A stretch of 64,000 nt of DNA from RHLJ01 sp965222205 (GTDB lineage: Bacteria > Bacteroidota > Rhodothermia > Balneolales > Balneolaceae). Below the pieces are notes generated by a model that saw only the letters and a list, made by a program, of their open reading frames with translations, was not told the origin of the DNA and made no database searches. The translations under genes were made by a program, and so were the position numbers. Positions within the stretch are counted from its first letter, which is position 1, and each line of letters opens with the position of its first letter. The stretch lies in assembly GCA_965222205.1 (NCBI GenBank), contig OZ244932.1:3038001-3102000 (forward strand), written 5' to 3'. Positions 1-9,444 of the stretch are shown piece by piece.

Positions 1-1026
1 TTTAAGCTCGGGTGTAAAATAGATTCGGTTCGAAAATCCATCAGAAACATACGCAAGCCCCGCATTTGCGGTAATATGAGCGCTGAAATCCAATAGTTTA
101 CGATATTCAACGGAAGCACGGCCATCTATCCATTGCTGCGACTCGATTCCCGTGTATTGATAATTACCTCCTGAGACGGATGCCTTTATATGAAAGGTCT
201 CGTACAATCTGTTGCCGGCCCAATACTTATCAAAACCTACGTTAACGACCTGCTCATTTACTTCTCCTGTTCTTGTTGTGTTTCCGGCATCCAGATCTAC
301 TGAGAAAGCATTCCCGTCAATGTTCAGCTCCCAACCGTTCAGCGCGTTTTCTGTTTTGGTGATGGAGATATCTCCGCCAAATCCGAGATAATCCTTTCTG
401 GCAGTCTCACCAATTCCGTTCTGGAAAACGGGATCTAAATTAAACATCCGGTTGAAATCGCTCAGAAAACCAGCACCTACAGAAACCTTCAAGTCTTCTT
501 TTACTTTCGAGTGAAAGCGAACATCTCCATCAAAATAGCGGAAGCTACTGAGTTCAGGAGCATCCAGGTGTCCATCCGTAGACCGATAATCAATATTTCC
601 GGTAAGAGCGCTTTTGTTATTCAGCCCGTGATAAAAATATCCTTCAGCTTCCGGTGTGAGGAAGTTCCCAATTCCTGTCTTTATCAGACCAGTCGTCCTA
701 TCCGGAGTTCTGAGAATAGATCGTTCCGGTGGTTCGGGTCGATCCAGTTGAGTAATTGCAATACTCGCTACCGCTTCATCCCTGGATTCCATGAAAGGCA
801 TTCGGTTGTGGTCGATTCTGAAAACTCTGGGTTTGGGATTAAAGCCTAAAATGGGTTGTCGACGAAGTCCCGGAAAACGAGCCCTGAATTCGCTTCGGAT
901 TTCAATGTCTTGTGGATTGATCTCAGGAAGAAGAGAGTTTTGAGGGTTTCCACCCGTAGTTTGAGCCTGCATCTCAACACTTAAGAACAGCGCGAATAGA
1001 ATAAGTGAGGGTAATCGAAAGGTCAT
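1..1026 (-). CDS. Outer-membrane beta-barrel protein (3' end outside window)
   Basis: The minus strand is open from the ATG at 1026 to the window edge, giving 342 codons without a stop, so the C-terminal part is missing. The product starts with a signal peptide (MTFRLPSLILFALFLSVEMQAQ, about 22 residues) and then has a proline- and arginine-rich stretch followed by alternating short strands rich in Gly, Asn, Asp and aromatics (for example GLAYVSDGFSNRIYFTPELK near the edge), which is the look of a Bacteroidota outer-membrane barrel of the TonB-receptor or porin type. I see no clear TonB plug domain in the visible part, so the subclass is not settled. It is transcribed away from the T9SS gene at 1186, with a roughly 160-bp AT-rich divergent spacer that must hold both promoters. 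Confidence 0.7.
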   Translation of the reverse strand, partial: MTFRLPSLILFALFLSVEMQAQTTGGNPQNSLLPEINPQDIEIRSEFRARFPGLRRQPILGFNPKPRVFRIDHNRMPFMESRDEAVASIAITQLDRPEPPERSILRTPDRTTGLIKTGIGNFLTPEAEGYFYHGLNNKSALTGNIDYRSTDGHLDAPELSSFRYFDGDVRFHSKVKEDLKVSVGAGFLSDFNRMFNLDPVFQNGIGETARKDYLGFGGDISITKTENALNGWELNIDGNAFSVDLDAGNTTRTGEVNEQVVNVGFDKYWAGNRLYETFHIKASVSGGNYQYTGIESQQWIDGRASVEYRKLLDFSAHITANAGLAYVSDGFSNRIYFTPELK

Positions 1027-1185
1027 CGTGCAAATGGGTTTGCTGAAGGTACTAAATTTTGAAGCAAGGTTTAAGCCCTTGCCTAACGAAAAAGATGTAC
1101 TCGAAGTGTTGGTGGAAGTTCCTTTATTTTATATATCTAATTATATACTATAGCTCTATGAAATAAATACATAGTCAAAGAGAAC

Positions 1186-3318
1186 ATGCGATATTTAGCC
1201 TTACTCTCTTTTATTCTTCTTTTTATAGCCAAAAATGGAACCAGCCAAACCTGGCAATCTATAAATGGCCCGTTAGAGTCAAATATTCAAGACATCATTA
1301 TTAAAAATGATACAATCTATGTCTCATCTATGGAATCGGGAGGATTATTTAAGAAACACAAAAATGACAAAAACTGGGTTTTTTCTAATATAAGCTCAAA
1401 CGGAGAACTATTATATGGTCTAAACAGTATTGAAATTGGTTCGAATGGATTTTATTACGCAGGAGGACCCGGGCTGAACTTTGATGGGGAATACTTTAAC
1501 CATTTTTATGTCTCTGATGATTTTGGCAAATCATGGAATCCGTTCAGAAATGGTATTGAATTTTTCTCTGGTCCGGCATTAGGAGTCACTGAAATAATAA
1601 TTTCAAGGAATGGAAGTATTATAGTTGGTTTCGGAAACGGAATATTCAAATATTCTGGTCAGGATGAAGCATTTAAACTGAGTTCTGAAAACGACAAGCT
1701 ACCACTAAATTCAGTTTCTGCCTTTTATGAATATGAGGACACCCTATTGGCAGGTAGAATGAATGGATTAGAATTCTCACTTGATGATGGTGATAGTTGG
1801 ACGGCATCCAAGTTCGATTCGGTTTCCGTTTTGTCAATTGGAAATTTAGACAACAAGTTATTTTTAGGCACTAATAACGGCCTCTATTATGCTAAATCAA
1901 TAAATAATAGTTTTGAAGTAATTGATGACTTGTTAGAAGTGCCTGTTTATTCAATTCATGAATATCAGGAATGGCTTTTAGTAGGCACTCCCTCTAAACT
2001 TGTTCTTATAAACCCTGAAGATAATAGTGTTCAATATTTGTTTGAAGGGGTTAATTTCGCTCCGATAAATGCTATCAATAGTATCGATGACACTATTTTA
2101 TTAGGAACTGAGAGTGGGGTTTTAGAATGTGACCTTCTTAACGAAAAGTGTAATCTTGTTGGAGTAGCAAACTCCAGAGTTAGGGATCTTTCTATTTTTA
2201 AAACAGATGCTTTATTTGCTGGTACAATCCAAAGCATTTATCGCTATTCTATTCAATCTGAGCGTTGGGATTCTACTTCTATCTCATTTGGTAGCTCTAA
2301 AAGTATCCTGCCTTTTTCTAAAGATTCACTATATGCTATTGCTAATGATCTTTTTGTTCAATGTTCTTTTCAAAACTCAGTATGCGACAGTACCCAAGTT
2401 GATAATGGGAATTTGCTTGTAAATTTGAATACAAATTCAACTGGAGATTTATTTGTTATTTCTTCTAACTCAGTATTTCAGTCTAGCGACAAGGGGAAAA
2501 AATGGGATTCCATTTTTGATTTTGAAACAGGTAAAAGAAATTTTGAATCCCCAATATTTGCTTTCTCGGATAGCCTTCTTTTTTTTGATGCAGCGGAACA
2601 AGGCTTAGTTAAGTATTTCCTCAATACTGGAGAACATGCCATTATTGGATTTGAAGAAACAGGTATTAATGACTACCATCTTACAAGTGAAGGTATCATT
2701 TATGTTAGTGCTTTTTCCTCAATTCATAAAAGCACTGACTTTGGAGAATCCTGGAAAACGCTGTTAGGGCCTCAAGATTTAATTGGAAGAGATTTACTGA
2801 TTGATGTGCTATATGATGAAGATTCTGAAAAACTTTATGCTATTGCTTTAGAAGGAAGGGTTTATGTTTCCAAAGATGAAGGAAAGAGTTGGGGTATTAA
2901 TGAGGGAATGCTACTAATTCATATTCGGGATGCAATAATTACATCTGACGGAAAGTTGTATTTGGGAACATCAAATGCTGGAGTATTTGTAAACACCAAA
3001 CCTCTTAATCCTCCCATTACCATTTCAAGCGAGTACGAAACTGAAGTAATTCCTAAATCTTTTATCCTGCATCAAAATTATCCGAATCCATTCAACCCTT
3101 CTACTGCTATCTCATTTGAGTTGAACCAGGCTCGATCTGTCTCTTTAGATGTGTTCAATATTTTTGGGCAACGAATTATAACCAAAAGCTTGGGGAAATT
3201 GAATTCCGGTACTCATTCAGAGTCTGTGAATTTATCAAGCTACTCTAGTGGGGTTTATTTTCTAAAAGTTTCTACAGGAAACGAGTCTCAAACTATTAAA
3301 ATGACACTCATAAAATAA
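1186..3318 (+). CDS. T9SS type A sorting domain protein with beta-propeller repeats
   Basis: This 710-residue protein begins with a signal peptide (MRYLALLSFILLFIAKNGTSQ). Residues from about 22 to 610 are made of repeating units of the BNR/two-component-regulator-propeller kind, with recurring patterns such as SDDFGKSWNPF, SLDDGDSWT, SSDKGKKWDS, STDFGESWKT and SKDEGKSWG. The last 90 residues form a type IX secretion type A sorting domain: NYPNPFNPSTAISFEL, then DVFNIFGQR and SSGVYFLKVSTG, ending MTLIK. The expected fate is export by Sec and T9SS and attachment to or release from the cell surface. No enzymatic domain is seen; propellers of this kind often bind sugars or proteins. The gene is visibly more AT-rich than its downstream neighbours. 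It ends 3 bp before the convergent gene at 3322. Confidence 0.85.
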   Translation: MRYLALLSFILLFIAKNGTSQTWQSINGPLESNIQDIIIKNDTIYVSSMESGGLFKKHKNDKNWVFSNISSNGELLYGLNSIEIGSNGFYYAGGPGLNFDGEYFNHFYVSDDFGKSWNPFRNGIEFFSGPALGVTEIIISRNGSIIVGFGNGIFKYSGQDEAFKLSSENDKLPLNSVSAFYEYEDTLLAGRMNGLEFSLDDGDSWTASKFDSVSVLSIGNLDNKLFLGTNNGLYYAKSINNSFEVIDDLLEVPVYSIHEYQEWLLVGTPSKLVLINPEDNSVQYLFEGVNFAPINAINSIDDTILLGTESGVLECDLLNEKCNLVGVANSRVRDLSIFKTDALFAGTIQSIYRYSIQSERWDSTSISFGSSKSILPFSKDSLYAIANDLFVQCSFQNSVCDSTQVDNGNLLVNLNTNSTGDLFVISSNSVFQSSDKGKKWDSIFDFETGKRNFESPIFAFSDSLLFFDAAEQGLVKYFLNTGEHAIIGFEETGINDYHLTSEGIIYVSAFSSIHKSTDFGESWKTLLGPQDLIGRDLLIDVLYDEDSEKLYAIALEGRVYVSKDEGKSWGINEGMLLIHIRDAIITSDGKLYLGTSNAGVFVNTKPLNPPITISSEYETEVIPKSFILHQNYPNPFNPSTAISFELNQARSVSLDVFNIFGQRIITKSLGKLNSGTHSESVNLSSYSSGVYFLKVSTGNESQTIKMTLIK

Positions 3319-3321
3319 TAC

Positions 3322-4338
3322 TCAGGCTTTCGCCTCTCCCTTCAACACCACAAACTTATCTATTGCTAAACAGATGGGTGCGATGAGTATCACCAGCAAT
3401 AACGTAACGGCATGGGTGATGGTTGCAAAAGCAAGTCCTGTTACTTCAGGAACGGCGTAGAGCACAAACAAACTGTAGGTGATGAACAAATGATAGCTTC
3501 CCACTCCGCCCGGTGTTGGAATAGAGATTCCGACAGCGGAGACCATCGTAAGCACAATCGCATCGGTAAAAGAAAGATCAAAGACCGTTTGCATATCAAA
3601 CATCCAGAAAGGGAGATACATCATCATTATATAGAATACCCAGATGATGATGGTGTACAAAACAAATAATGGCCAGTTTTTAAGTTTCCGGATGGATAGA
3701 ATTCCCTGAAAAAAGCTACGTGCGGTTTCCTTTACCTTAGTTATGAAATCACCAAGTTTTCCTTCCTGTTTACTTAAGTTACCAATCACTTTAAAAAGAA
3801 TAAATCCGACAATTGCTGCAACTAATGATCCAATGACCAGCCATTTCAAAATAGATGCATACACTTCGGGATCGGTCACATCCACCCCAAACAACCGGGA
3901 TAAAACTTCAGGATCAGAAACCAAAGTAATCCCTACCACGGCCATAATCAGAAGCATGCTCAAAACGTCAATCAGCCTTTCTAAAACAATCGTCCCTATA
4001 ATTTTAGAGTTACTTTCCCCAACCTGGCGGGCTACGTAAATGGGTCGGGTGACTTCTCCTAATCTTGGAAACGGAATATTGGTTAGATAGCCGAACATCA
4101 CCCCGGTAAACAATGTCCAGCGATGTGGAACAACGCCGCCATCATTAAATAACATTCTCCAGCGCTCTGCTCTTACATAATGAGCTATGATTAGCGAAAT
4201 GGTGAAGGGAAAAAGCCAGCCATAAGACATTCCTCTTGAGGCTTCCACAATTTCAGAGAATTCCACATTTCGGAAAGCCAGCCACAAAAAAAGTGCTGCG
4301 AAGGCAACACTTGCAAAAATTTTAAGAAATTTGTTCAT
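3322..4338 (-). CDS. Flippase-like integral membrane protein (LPG synthase TM / UPF0104 family)
   Basis: A 338-residue polytopic protein with about eight hydrophobic helices, starting with an uncleaved N-terminal helix (FASVAFAALFLWLAFRNV). It carries the family marks of the lysylphosphatidylglycerol synthase transmembrane region/AglD/UPF0104 group: HYVRAERWR near residue 55, FGYLTNIPFPRLGEVTRPIYV near 85-105, and PTPGGVGSYHLFITY near 275. Family members are membrane proteins linked to glycosyl or lipid flipping; the substrate here is unknown. It is the last gene of a tightly packed minus-strand run (comB-like, ftsK, lolA, this gene), only 5 bp downstream of lolA. A role in envelope lipid handling fits that company, but this is inference. 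Confidence 0.8.
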   Translation of the reverse strand: MNKFLKIFASVAFAALFLWLAFRNVEFSEIVEASRGMSYGWLFPFTISLIIAHYVRAERWRMLFNDGGVVPHRWTLFTGVMFGYLTNIPFPRLGEVTRPIYVARQVGESNSKIIGTIVLERLIDVLSMLLIMAVVGITLVSDPEVLSRLFGVDVTDPEVYASILKWLVIGSLVAAIVGFILFKVIGNLSKQEGKLGDFITKVKETARSFFQGILSIRKLKNWPLFVLYTIIIWVFYIMMMYLPFWMFDMQTVFDLSFTDAIVLTMVSAVGISIPTPGGVGSYHLFITYSLFVLYAVPEVTGLAFATITHAVTLLLVILIAPICLAIDKFVVLKGEAKA

Positions 4339-4343
4339 CGTGA

Positions 4344-4973
4344 TTAAAATCTCATGTCGACAATTTCCGCATCTTCAGGAACATCGAGTTTAAATGTATC
4401 TTCGGTACTATTTTCGAACCGACCGTTTGTAAAGGTAGTGATGATTACGTTATCAGCGAAATCGTACGCTGTTATTTTGAGGGGTTCCAGATTCGAACTC
4501 ACTTCAATTTCTACAGTAAGAAAAGTGGCAAAATCATCCTGGGTGATCAGCTTAATCAATGTATTTCCATTGGATAGCCTTTCCTGAGAAGCTGTGTATG
4601 TATCATCGAGGCCACTTAACATTCTTGAGGGAGCGAAATCGTCTTCTTCAGGGTCATACTCACTAACAATCAGGCGATTTCTGAAAGCTTCGTACACCTG
4701 AGAAAGTTCACCATCTACTACTATTATCTTATCTTCGCTTTCCAGTTTGTACCCATTCTGATCAATCCAGATCAAACCGTCTGAAGTAGATGTCTCTTCA
4801 GTGTAAGCATCGGTATAGGTGTGCTGGAAATCGGCGTGAAATACTGAACCTTCCTGGAAACGGGTTTTTAGTTCTTCAAAGACCGGGCTTTGAGCTTGCA
4901 GGTTCTGCGAAACGGAGATCAATCCAATCAACATTAAAAATGAACTGATTTTAATCGAGGTCTTTAAGCCCAT
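4344..4973 (-). CDS. lolA: Outer-membrane lipoprotein carrier protein LolA
   Basis: The periplasmic carrier that moves lipoproteins from the inner to the outer membrane. I chose the ATG at 4973, which gives 209 residues beginning with a normal signal peptide (MGLKTSIKISSFLMLIGLIS, cleaved after SQNLQAQ); the frame is open further upstream but that part only overlaps ftsK. The mature protein shows the LolA pattern: FHADFQHTYTDAYT, then a conserved tract with DGLIWIDQNGYKLES and a C-terminal hydrophobic half-barrel (TFLTVEIEVSSNLEPLKI). It overlaps the ftsK 3' end by 23 bp, so the two are likely translated from one message. The ftsK-lolA order is also seen in E. coli, which supports the call. 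Confidence 0.85.
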   Translation of the reverse strand: MGLKTSIKISSFLMLIGLISVSQNLQAQSPVFEELKTRFQEGSVFHADFQHTYTDAYTEETSTSDGLIWIDQNGYKLESEDKIIVVDGELSQVYEAFRNRLIVSEYDPEEDDFAPSRMLSGLDDTYTASQERLSNGNTLIKLITQDDFATFLTVEIEVSSNLEPLKITAYDFADNVIITTFTNGRFENSTEDTFKLDVPEDAEIVDMRF

Positions 4974-7497
4974 CCAGAATCTCCTGTAGTTCTTCTTCTT
5001 CCTGAATGAGTACATCTCGTGCGGTACTCCCTTGATATGGTCCAACAATCCCTGCATTAAATAATTGATCTATAATTCTTCCGGCCCGGTTATACCCAAT
5101 TTTAAGCTTTCGCTGAAGGAGTGATACCGAACCTTGTTGATGAAGCATCACCACCTTAGCTGCTGACTCGAACATTTCGTCTATGTCTTCTAACGGATCG
5201 GGAATGCCTGTATTATCTTCCTGGATAATCGGGAGGTGAAACGGCTCTTTGTAACCGGCTTGTTGACCAATAAAAGCATTTATAGATTCCACTTCTTCGG
5301 TAGAAACGAAAGCATTTTGGATACGAGTCATACCTGCGCCATTGGTGAATAACATATCACCCATTCCGACTAATTGGTCTGCGCCACCCTGATCCAGAAT
5401 GGTTCTGGAATCTACTTTTGAAGCTACCTGATAAGCAGCACGCGCCGGGAAGTTCGCTTTGATGGTACCGGTAATTACGTTTACTGATGGGCGCTGAGTT
5501 GCTACTACCATGTGGATTCCAACAGCCCGGGCTAACTGAGCAATACGCGCTATCGGCTCTTCAATTTGCTTTCCGGCAGTCATCATCAAATCAGCAAGTT
5601 CATCAATAATTACAACGATGTATGGCAAGTGTCGGTGACCTAAATCGTCTTCAAGTTCACCATTCTTGAACTTTTCATTGTATGCTTTGATATCCCGAAC
5701 CATCGCCATCTTAAGGAGATCGTAGCGATCGTCCATTTCCTTACACACACTGTTGAGTGTCTCAAGTGCCTTGGTTGTGTCAGTGATAATGGGCTCATCC
5801 GCATCGGGCAGCATCGCCAGAAAATGATTCTGGATATTTCTGTAAAGAGACAATTCAATTTTCTTCGGATCAATCATCACAAACTTGAGATCGTCCGGAT
5901 GGCATTTATACAACAGGCAGGTAATGATGGTATTAATCCCAACCGACTTACCTGAACCAGTAGCTCCAGCTACCAGCAAGTGAGGCATCTTTGTGAGGTC
6001 GAGCATAAATACTTCGTTCTCGATGGTCTTTCCAAATGCCACCGGAAGCACCATATTTGTTTCCACAAACTTCTTGGTGTTAATCACCTGCTTAATGTAA
6101 ACTGTTTCGCGGGTACTGTTTGGCACTTCTATTCCGACTGCGGATTTTCCCGGGATAGGAGAGAGCATCCTCAACCCTTTGGAAGCAGTCGCCATTTTCA
6201 AGTCATTGGAATAACTCTCGATCTTACTGATTTTCACATCAGGAGCAGGTTCCAATTCATATAAAGTAACCGTTGGACCAACAATCGCATTGATACCTAC
6301 AATTTCAATTTTGTGGCGCTTCAGCTTATCAAGGATAATGCGCTTGTTCTCTTTAATCTCCTCAAGATCTACTTCATTTCCTTCATTTGGCGGGGCAGTC
6401 AAAAGATCAATCGTAGGAAATTTATACTTGATTACGGGGACTTCTTTCGCTTTATCCTCATTGATCTTATCAAGATCTTTTTCGCCCGCTTCTTCGTCGC
6501 CTTCCCCTTTAAAAATAGCAACTTCTACATCGTCCTCAGCTTCTTCCTCCGTAATCTCTTCTTTCTTTTCCAGAACAGCCCGTTGACGGGTATCCAGCGT
6601 TTTAACTGACGCCCTTTCTTCTTCAATACGCTTCCGGTCTTCTTCTTCAGACTTCTCTACAATCTCGTCAATACTTGGCTTTGGCTTAACCGCTTCTTCT
6701 TTGGTTTTGGCTTCCGCAATCTGACGTTTTTTGATCTTGGCATTTCGCTCTTTTTCTGCTTTTTCGGATTCTTTTTCCTCTTTCTTTAGTGCCAGTTCTG
6801 CTTTCTTTTCAGCGATTCGCTCTTCCCTTTCTGCAATGCGTCGTGCTTTCTTTTCTTCTCTGGCGATGCGGGACTCTTCCATTTTCTCCCGCATATTATC
6901 CATCCAGATTTTCACATTATCGATGGTTTTCTGAAGATCACGATCCCATAACAACAAGAGTGTAACCAGCATCAATACCGAAAGAATAAAGATTGAGCCA
7001 ATACCCGTAATATTTTGAAGAACTCTTGAAATGGCCACACCAGCCGCACCACTCCAAACAGAGTCGTCGGGGAAGTCCGCATTTTGGTTCAGCCAGCCAA
7101 TGAAGGTTGAGAGAAGAATCATCCCCCAAACACCAAGAATATTGAGCCAGCCGTTTTCTTTGAATGATCTTCGTCTGAATACATGCCATCCGTTGTATCC
7201 TATCAAAACCGCCAAAAGAAAACTTGTATACCCAAACAATGAGTACACTAAAAAATGAGAGATGTAAGCGCCAACCGGTCCCAGCCAGTTTTGAACGAGA
7301 CGAGAATTCGCGTCCGGATTAAATAAGTCTGAAAAAGCCAGACTCCGTGCGTATTGATAGTCTTCTGATGTATAGGAAAGAATGCTCAATCCCAGCAGTA
7401 TGGCAATAGCGATAACAATGATCCCAACGATCTCAACCTTACGGTTTGAGTCTAATCCTTTTGGTGCTCCTGAGGTATTGAGTTTCTTCTTAGCCAT
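4951..7497 (-). CDS. ftsK: DNA translocase FtsK
   Basis: An 848-residue septal DNA pump that clears and orients chromosomes at division. Four transmembrane helices lie at about residues 22-43, 79-101, 117-137 and 163-184. A very charged Glu/Lys/Arg-rich linker, likely coiled-coil, spans about 200-350. The motor follows: Walker A GATGSGKS at 511-518, Walker B IIDELADLM near 629-637, and the VATQRPSVNVITGTIKANFP tract typical of FtsK/SpoIIIE near 665-684. The winged-helix gamma domain occupies roughly 770-835 (SVSLLQRKLKIGYNRAGRIIDQL), which reads polar KOPS-like sites. The start overlaps the stop of the upstream comB-like gene by 8 bp and the end overlaps lolA by 23 bp, which indicates an operon. 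Confidence 0.97.
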   Translation of the reverse strand: MAKKKLNTSGAPKGLDSNRKVEIVGIIVIAIAILLGLSILSYTSEDYQYARSLAFSDLFNPDANSRLVQNWLGPVGAYISHFLVYSLFGYTSFLLAVLIGYNGWHVFRRRSFKENGWLNILGVWGMILLSTFIGWLNQNADFPDDSVWSGAAGVAISRVLQNITGIGSIFILSVLMLVTLLLLWDRDLQKTIDNVKIWMDNMREKMEESRIAREEKKARRIAEREERIAEKKAELALKKEEKESEKAEKERNAKIKKRQIAEAKTKEEAVKPKPSIDEIVEKSEEEDRKRIEEERASVKTLDTRQRAVLEKKEEITEEEAEDDVEVAIFKGEGDEEAGEKDLDKINEDKAKEVPVIKYKFPTIDLLTAPPNEGNEVDLEEIKENKRIILDKLKRHKIEIVGINAIVGPTVTLYELEPAPDVKISKIESYSNDLKMATASKGLRMLSPIPGKSAVGIEVPNSTRETVYIKQVINTKKFVETNMVLPVAFGKTIENEVFMLDLTKMPHLLVAGATGSGKSVGINTIITCLLYKCHPDDLKFVMIDPKKIELSLYRNIQNHFLAMLPDADEPIITDTTKALETLNSVCKEMDDRYDLLKMAMVRDIKAYNEKFKNGELEDDLGHRHLPYIVVIIDELADLMMTAGKQIEEPIARIAQLARAVGIHMVVATQRPSVNVITGTIKANFPARAAYQVASKVDSRTILDQGGADQLVGMGDMLFTNGAGMTRIQNAFVSTEEVESINAFIGQQAGYKEPFHLPIIQEDNTGIPDPLEDIDEMFESAAKVVMLHQQGSVSLLQRKLKIGYNRAGRIIDQLFNAGIVGPYQGSTARDVLIQEEEELQEILDGLKDLD

Positions 7498-8227
7498 TTA
7501 AGTTGGTAATAATTCCGTCTTTCATTCCCGGTAATACGTCAAATTTATCGACCTGGCAGCAAAAAGGCACATCGTCTTCAGGTACCAGGTTCCGCAGACG
7601 ATACGCGTGATCACTTTTTTGAATGGTCTCTTCCAGAGAATCTCCAAACTTTTCGAACAGGCCAAATGCTACTTTAGCTCCGTCTTTTGTTTTTGCCGGA
7701 AGATTCCCTTTGCATAATTTGTGAATCAAAGACCCCGCAAACATAGTGTCTTCCAAGGCGAGCCTGCCCCGCCAACCTGAGCAAATTAAAACCACCTCAT
7801 CATCATGCTCAGCTAAAGCGTTAAGAATGCTTTTCTGATTTAGAAAAGAACCTATATAAATACGGTTCGCCAGATTCGCTTTCTTGATTGCTTTTGTACC
7901 ATTGGTGGTGTTGATGATGAGTGTTTTATCACCCACCGTTTCTTTGGTGTATTCCTGAGGAGAGTTGCCAAGATGGTAGCCTTCAATCTTCACCCCGTCC
8001 TTTTCCCCACAAAGCAAAAAATCGTTTTGATCCATCGTTCGGGCGATTTTCATCGCGTCGCTCATATCCTCAACGGGAATTATTTTTTTTGCACCGCTAT
8101 GTACTGCAGTTACAATACTTGATGAGGCTCTTAAAATATCAATGATCACTGCACTCTTTCCACGCAGATCTTCCTCCTGGTAAGCCTGCACTGAGAAAAA
8201 CACGTCGATATAACTTAAATCCGGCAT
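7490..8227 (-). CDS. 2-phosphosulfolactate phosphatase (ComB) family protein
   Basis: A 245-residue protein with the ComB fold: IDVFFSVQAYQ at the start, then the conserved AVIIDILRASSSIVTA tract, LCGEKDGVKIEGYHLGNSP near residue 73-91, and TLIINTTNGTKAI near 102-114. ComB releases phosphate from 2-phosphosulfolactate in the coenzyme M pathway and needs magnesium. No comA or comC partner lies nearby, and homologs are common in bacteria that do not make coenzyme M, so the real substrate here is open; a sulfonate route leading to sulfonolipids is one possibility. It sits directly upstream of ftsK with an 8-bp overlap and 12 bp downstream of gcvT, so it probably shares their transcript. Confidence 0.8.
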   Translation of the reverse strand: MPDLSYIDVFFSVQAYQEEDLRGKSAVIIDILRASSSIVTAVHSGAKKIIPVEDMSDAMKIARTMDQNDFLLCGEKDGVKIEGYHLGNSPQEYTKETVGDKTLIINTTNGTKAIKKANLANRIYIGSFLNQKSILNALAEHDDEVVLICSGWRGRLALEDTMFAGSLIHKLCKGNLPAKTKDGAKVAFGLFEKFGDSLEETIQKSDHAYRLRNLVPEDDVPFCCQVDKFDVLPGMKDGIITNLNG

Positions 8228-8239
8228 TAAATTCTCTCT

Positions 8240-9340
8240 TTATTTCTTAATGAAGGGCGGTTTCGATACCACAGCCGCCGCGGTTTTTTTGCGAATAGCG
8301 ATATTAATTGCAGAGCCTTCAGCAGCGTGTGCTTTCTCCACATATCCCATTCCTATTCCTTTACCCAGAGTTATCGACAATGTTCCGCTGGTAACCACTC
8401 CGATTTGTTCCCCGGCTTCATTCATAATTTCATACCCGTTTCTTGGGATTGAGCGTTCGTCATCTAATATAAATCCAACTAGTTGTCGGTCAATTCCTGC
8501 TTCTTTCTTTTTGAGGAGAGTCTCTTTCCCTACAAAATCACCCTTATCAAATTTTGTAATCCATCCTAAGCGTGCTTCGAGTGGATGAGTTTCTTTGGTG
8601 ATGTCATTGCCATACAGTGCGTATCCCATCTCTAAACGTAAGGTATCGCGGGCTCCAAGTCCACATGCTTCGATACCGAACTCTTCACCTGCTTCAAAAA
8701 TCGCGTTCCAAACCGCATCAGGATCAACATGATTCTTATCAAAATACAACTCGAACCCTTTTTCCCCGGTATAGCCGGTTGCTGAGAATACCACTCCGTC
8801 CATCCCTGCCAATGAACCCATCTTAAAACTATAAAATCCGATGCTACTTAAATCAAGGTCAGTAAGCTTTTGAAGCGTTTCAACCGACTTAGGACCCTGA
8901 ACAGCAAGCAACGCCGTATCCGGTGAGTTGTCATGTACTTTCGCGTCGAAGGTATTATTCTGATTAATCCAGGCTAAATCTTTCTCAATGTTTGAGGCAT
9001 TAACTACCAGGATGTACTGGTTTTCGTCGTACAGCTTGTACACAATCAGGTCATCAACAATACCTCCATCTTCATAGCACATGCAGGAATACTGAGCTTT
9101 TCCGGGAACCAATTTAGAAGCATCGTTCACCGTTACTTTTTGAATCAGGTCGAGTGCTTCCGGGCCGCTGATAAAAAACTCACCCATGTGAGACACATCA
9201 AAAACCCCAACCGCTTCGCGAACAGCAGCGTGTTCCGTTTTGATGCCTTTGTATTGTACTGGCATTTCGAATCCGGCGAAGTCGACTAGTTTACCGCCCA
9301 GCTTTTCGTGGATGGAATGGAAAGGAGTTCTATTGAGCAT
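8240..9340 (-). CDS. gcvT: Glycine cleavage system T protein (aminomethyltransferase)
   Basis: A 366-residue folate-dependent aminomethyltransferase: it takes the aminomethyl group from the H protein, releases ammonia and makes methylene-tetrahydrofolate. The start is typical (MLNRTPFHSIHEKLGGKLVDFAGFEMPVQY), followed by VGVFDVSHMGEF near residue 45-56, the folate-binding region with GYTGEKGFELYF near 190-202, and the C-terminal barrel with LGWITKFDKGDFVGKETL and IGVVTSGTLSITLGKGIGMGYV. Length matches the family. The other glycine cleavage genes (gcvP, gcvH) are not in this window. It is the first gene of the minus-strand run and faces the flavin reductase gene at 9445 across a 104-bp spacer in which I see no convincing glycine riboswitch. 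Confidence 0.95.
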   Translation of the reverse strand: MLNRTPFHSIHEKLGGKLVDFAGFEMPVQYKGIKTEHAAVREAVGVFDVSHMGEFFISGPEALDLIQKVTVNDASKLVPGKAQYSCMCYEDGGIVDDLIVYKLYDENQYILVVNASNIEKDLAWINQNNTFDAKVHDNSPDTALLAVQGPKSVETLQKLTDLDLSSIGFYSFKMGSLAGMDGVVFSATGYTGEKGFELYFDKNHVDPDAVWNAIFEAGEEFGIEACGLGARDTLRLEMGYALYGNDITKETHPLEARLGWITKFDKGDFVGKETLLKKKEAGIDRQLVGFILDDERSIPRNGYEIMNEAGEQIGVVTSGTLSITLGKGIGMGYVEKAHAAEGSAINIAIRKKTAAAVVSKPPFIKK

Positions 9341-9444
9341 GTAGTTGTGTTCCGTCAGCAGTTAGTGATGGGCGAAGTTAATGATTTTTGGAGAATGAAT
9401 TGAGCTTTGTTTGAGTTTGGAAAGGCAAAGCAATTCTATTATCT

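Noticed and set aside
6313..6934. Long plus-strand open frames opposite the FtsK linker
   Set aside because: They mirror the Glu/Lys/Arg-rich linker codons of ftsK (Ser/Phe/Leu-rich products) and have no start context or family similarity.
9341..9444. Glycine riboswitch upstream of gcvT
   Set aside because: The 104-bp spacer is too short for the usual tandem aptamer and I see no conserved glycine-riboswitch core.
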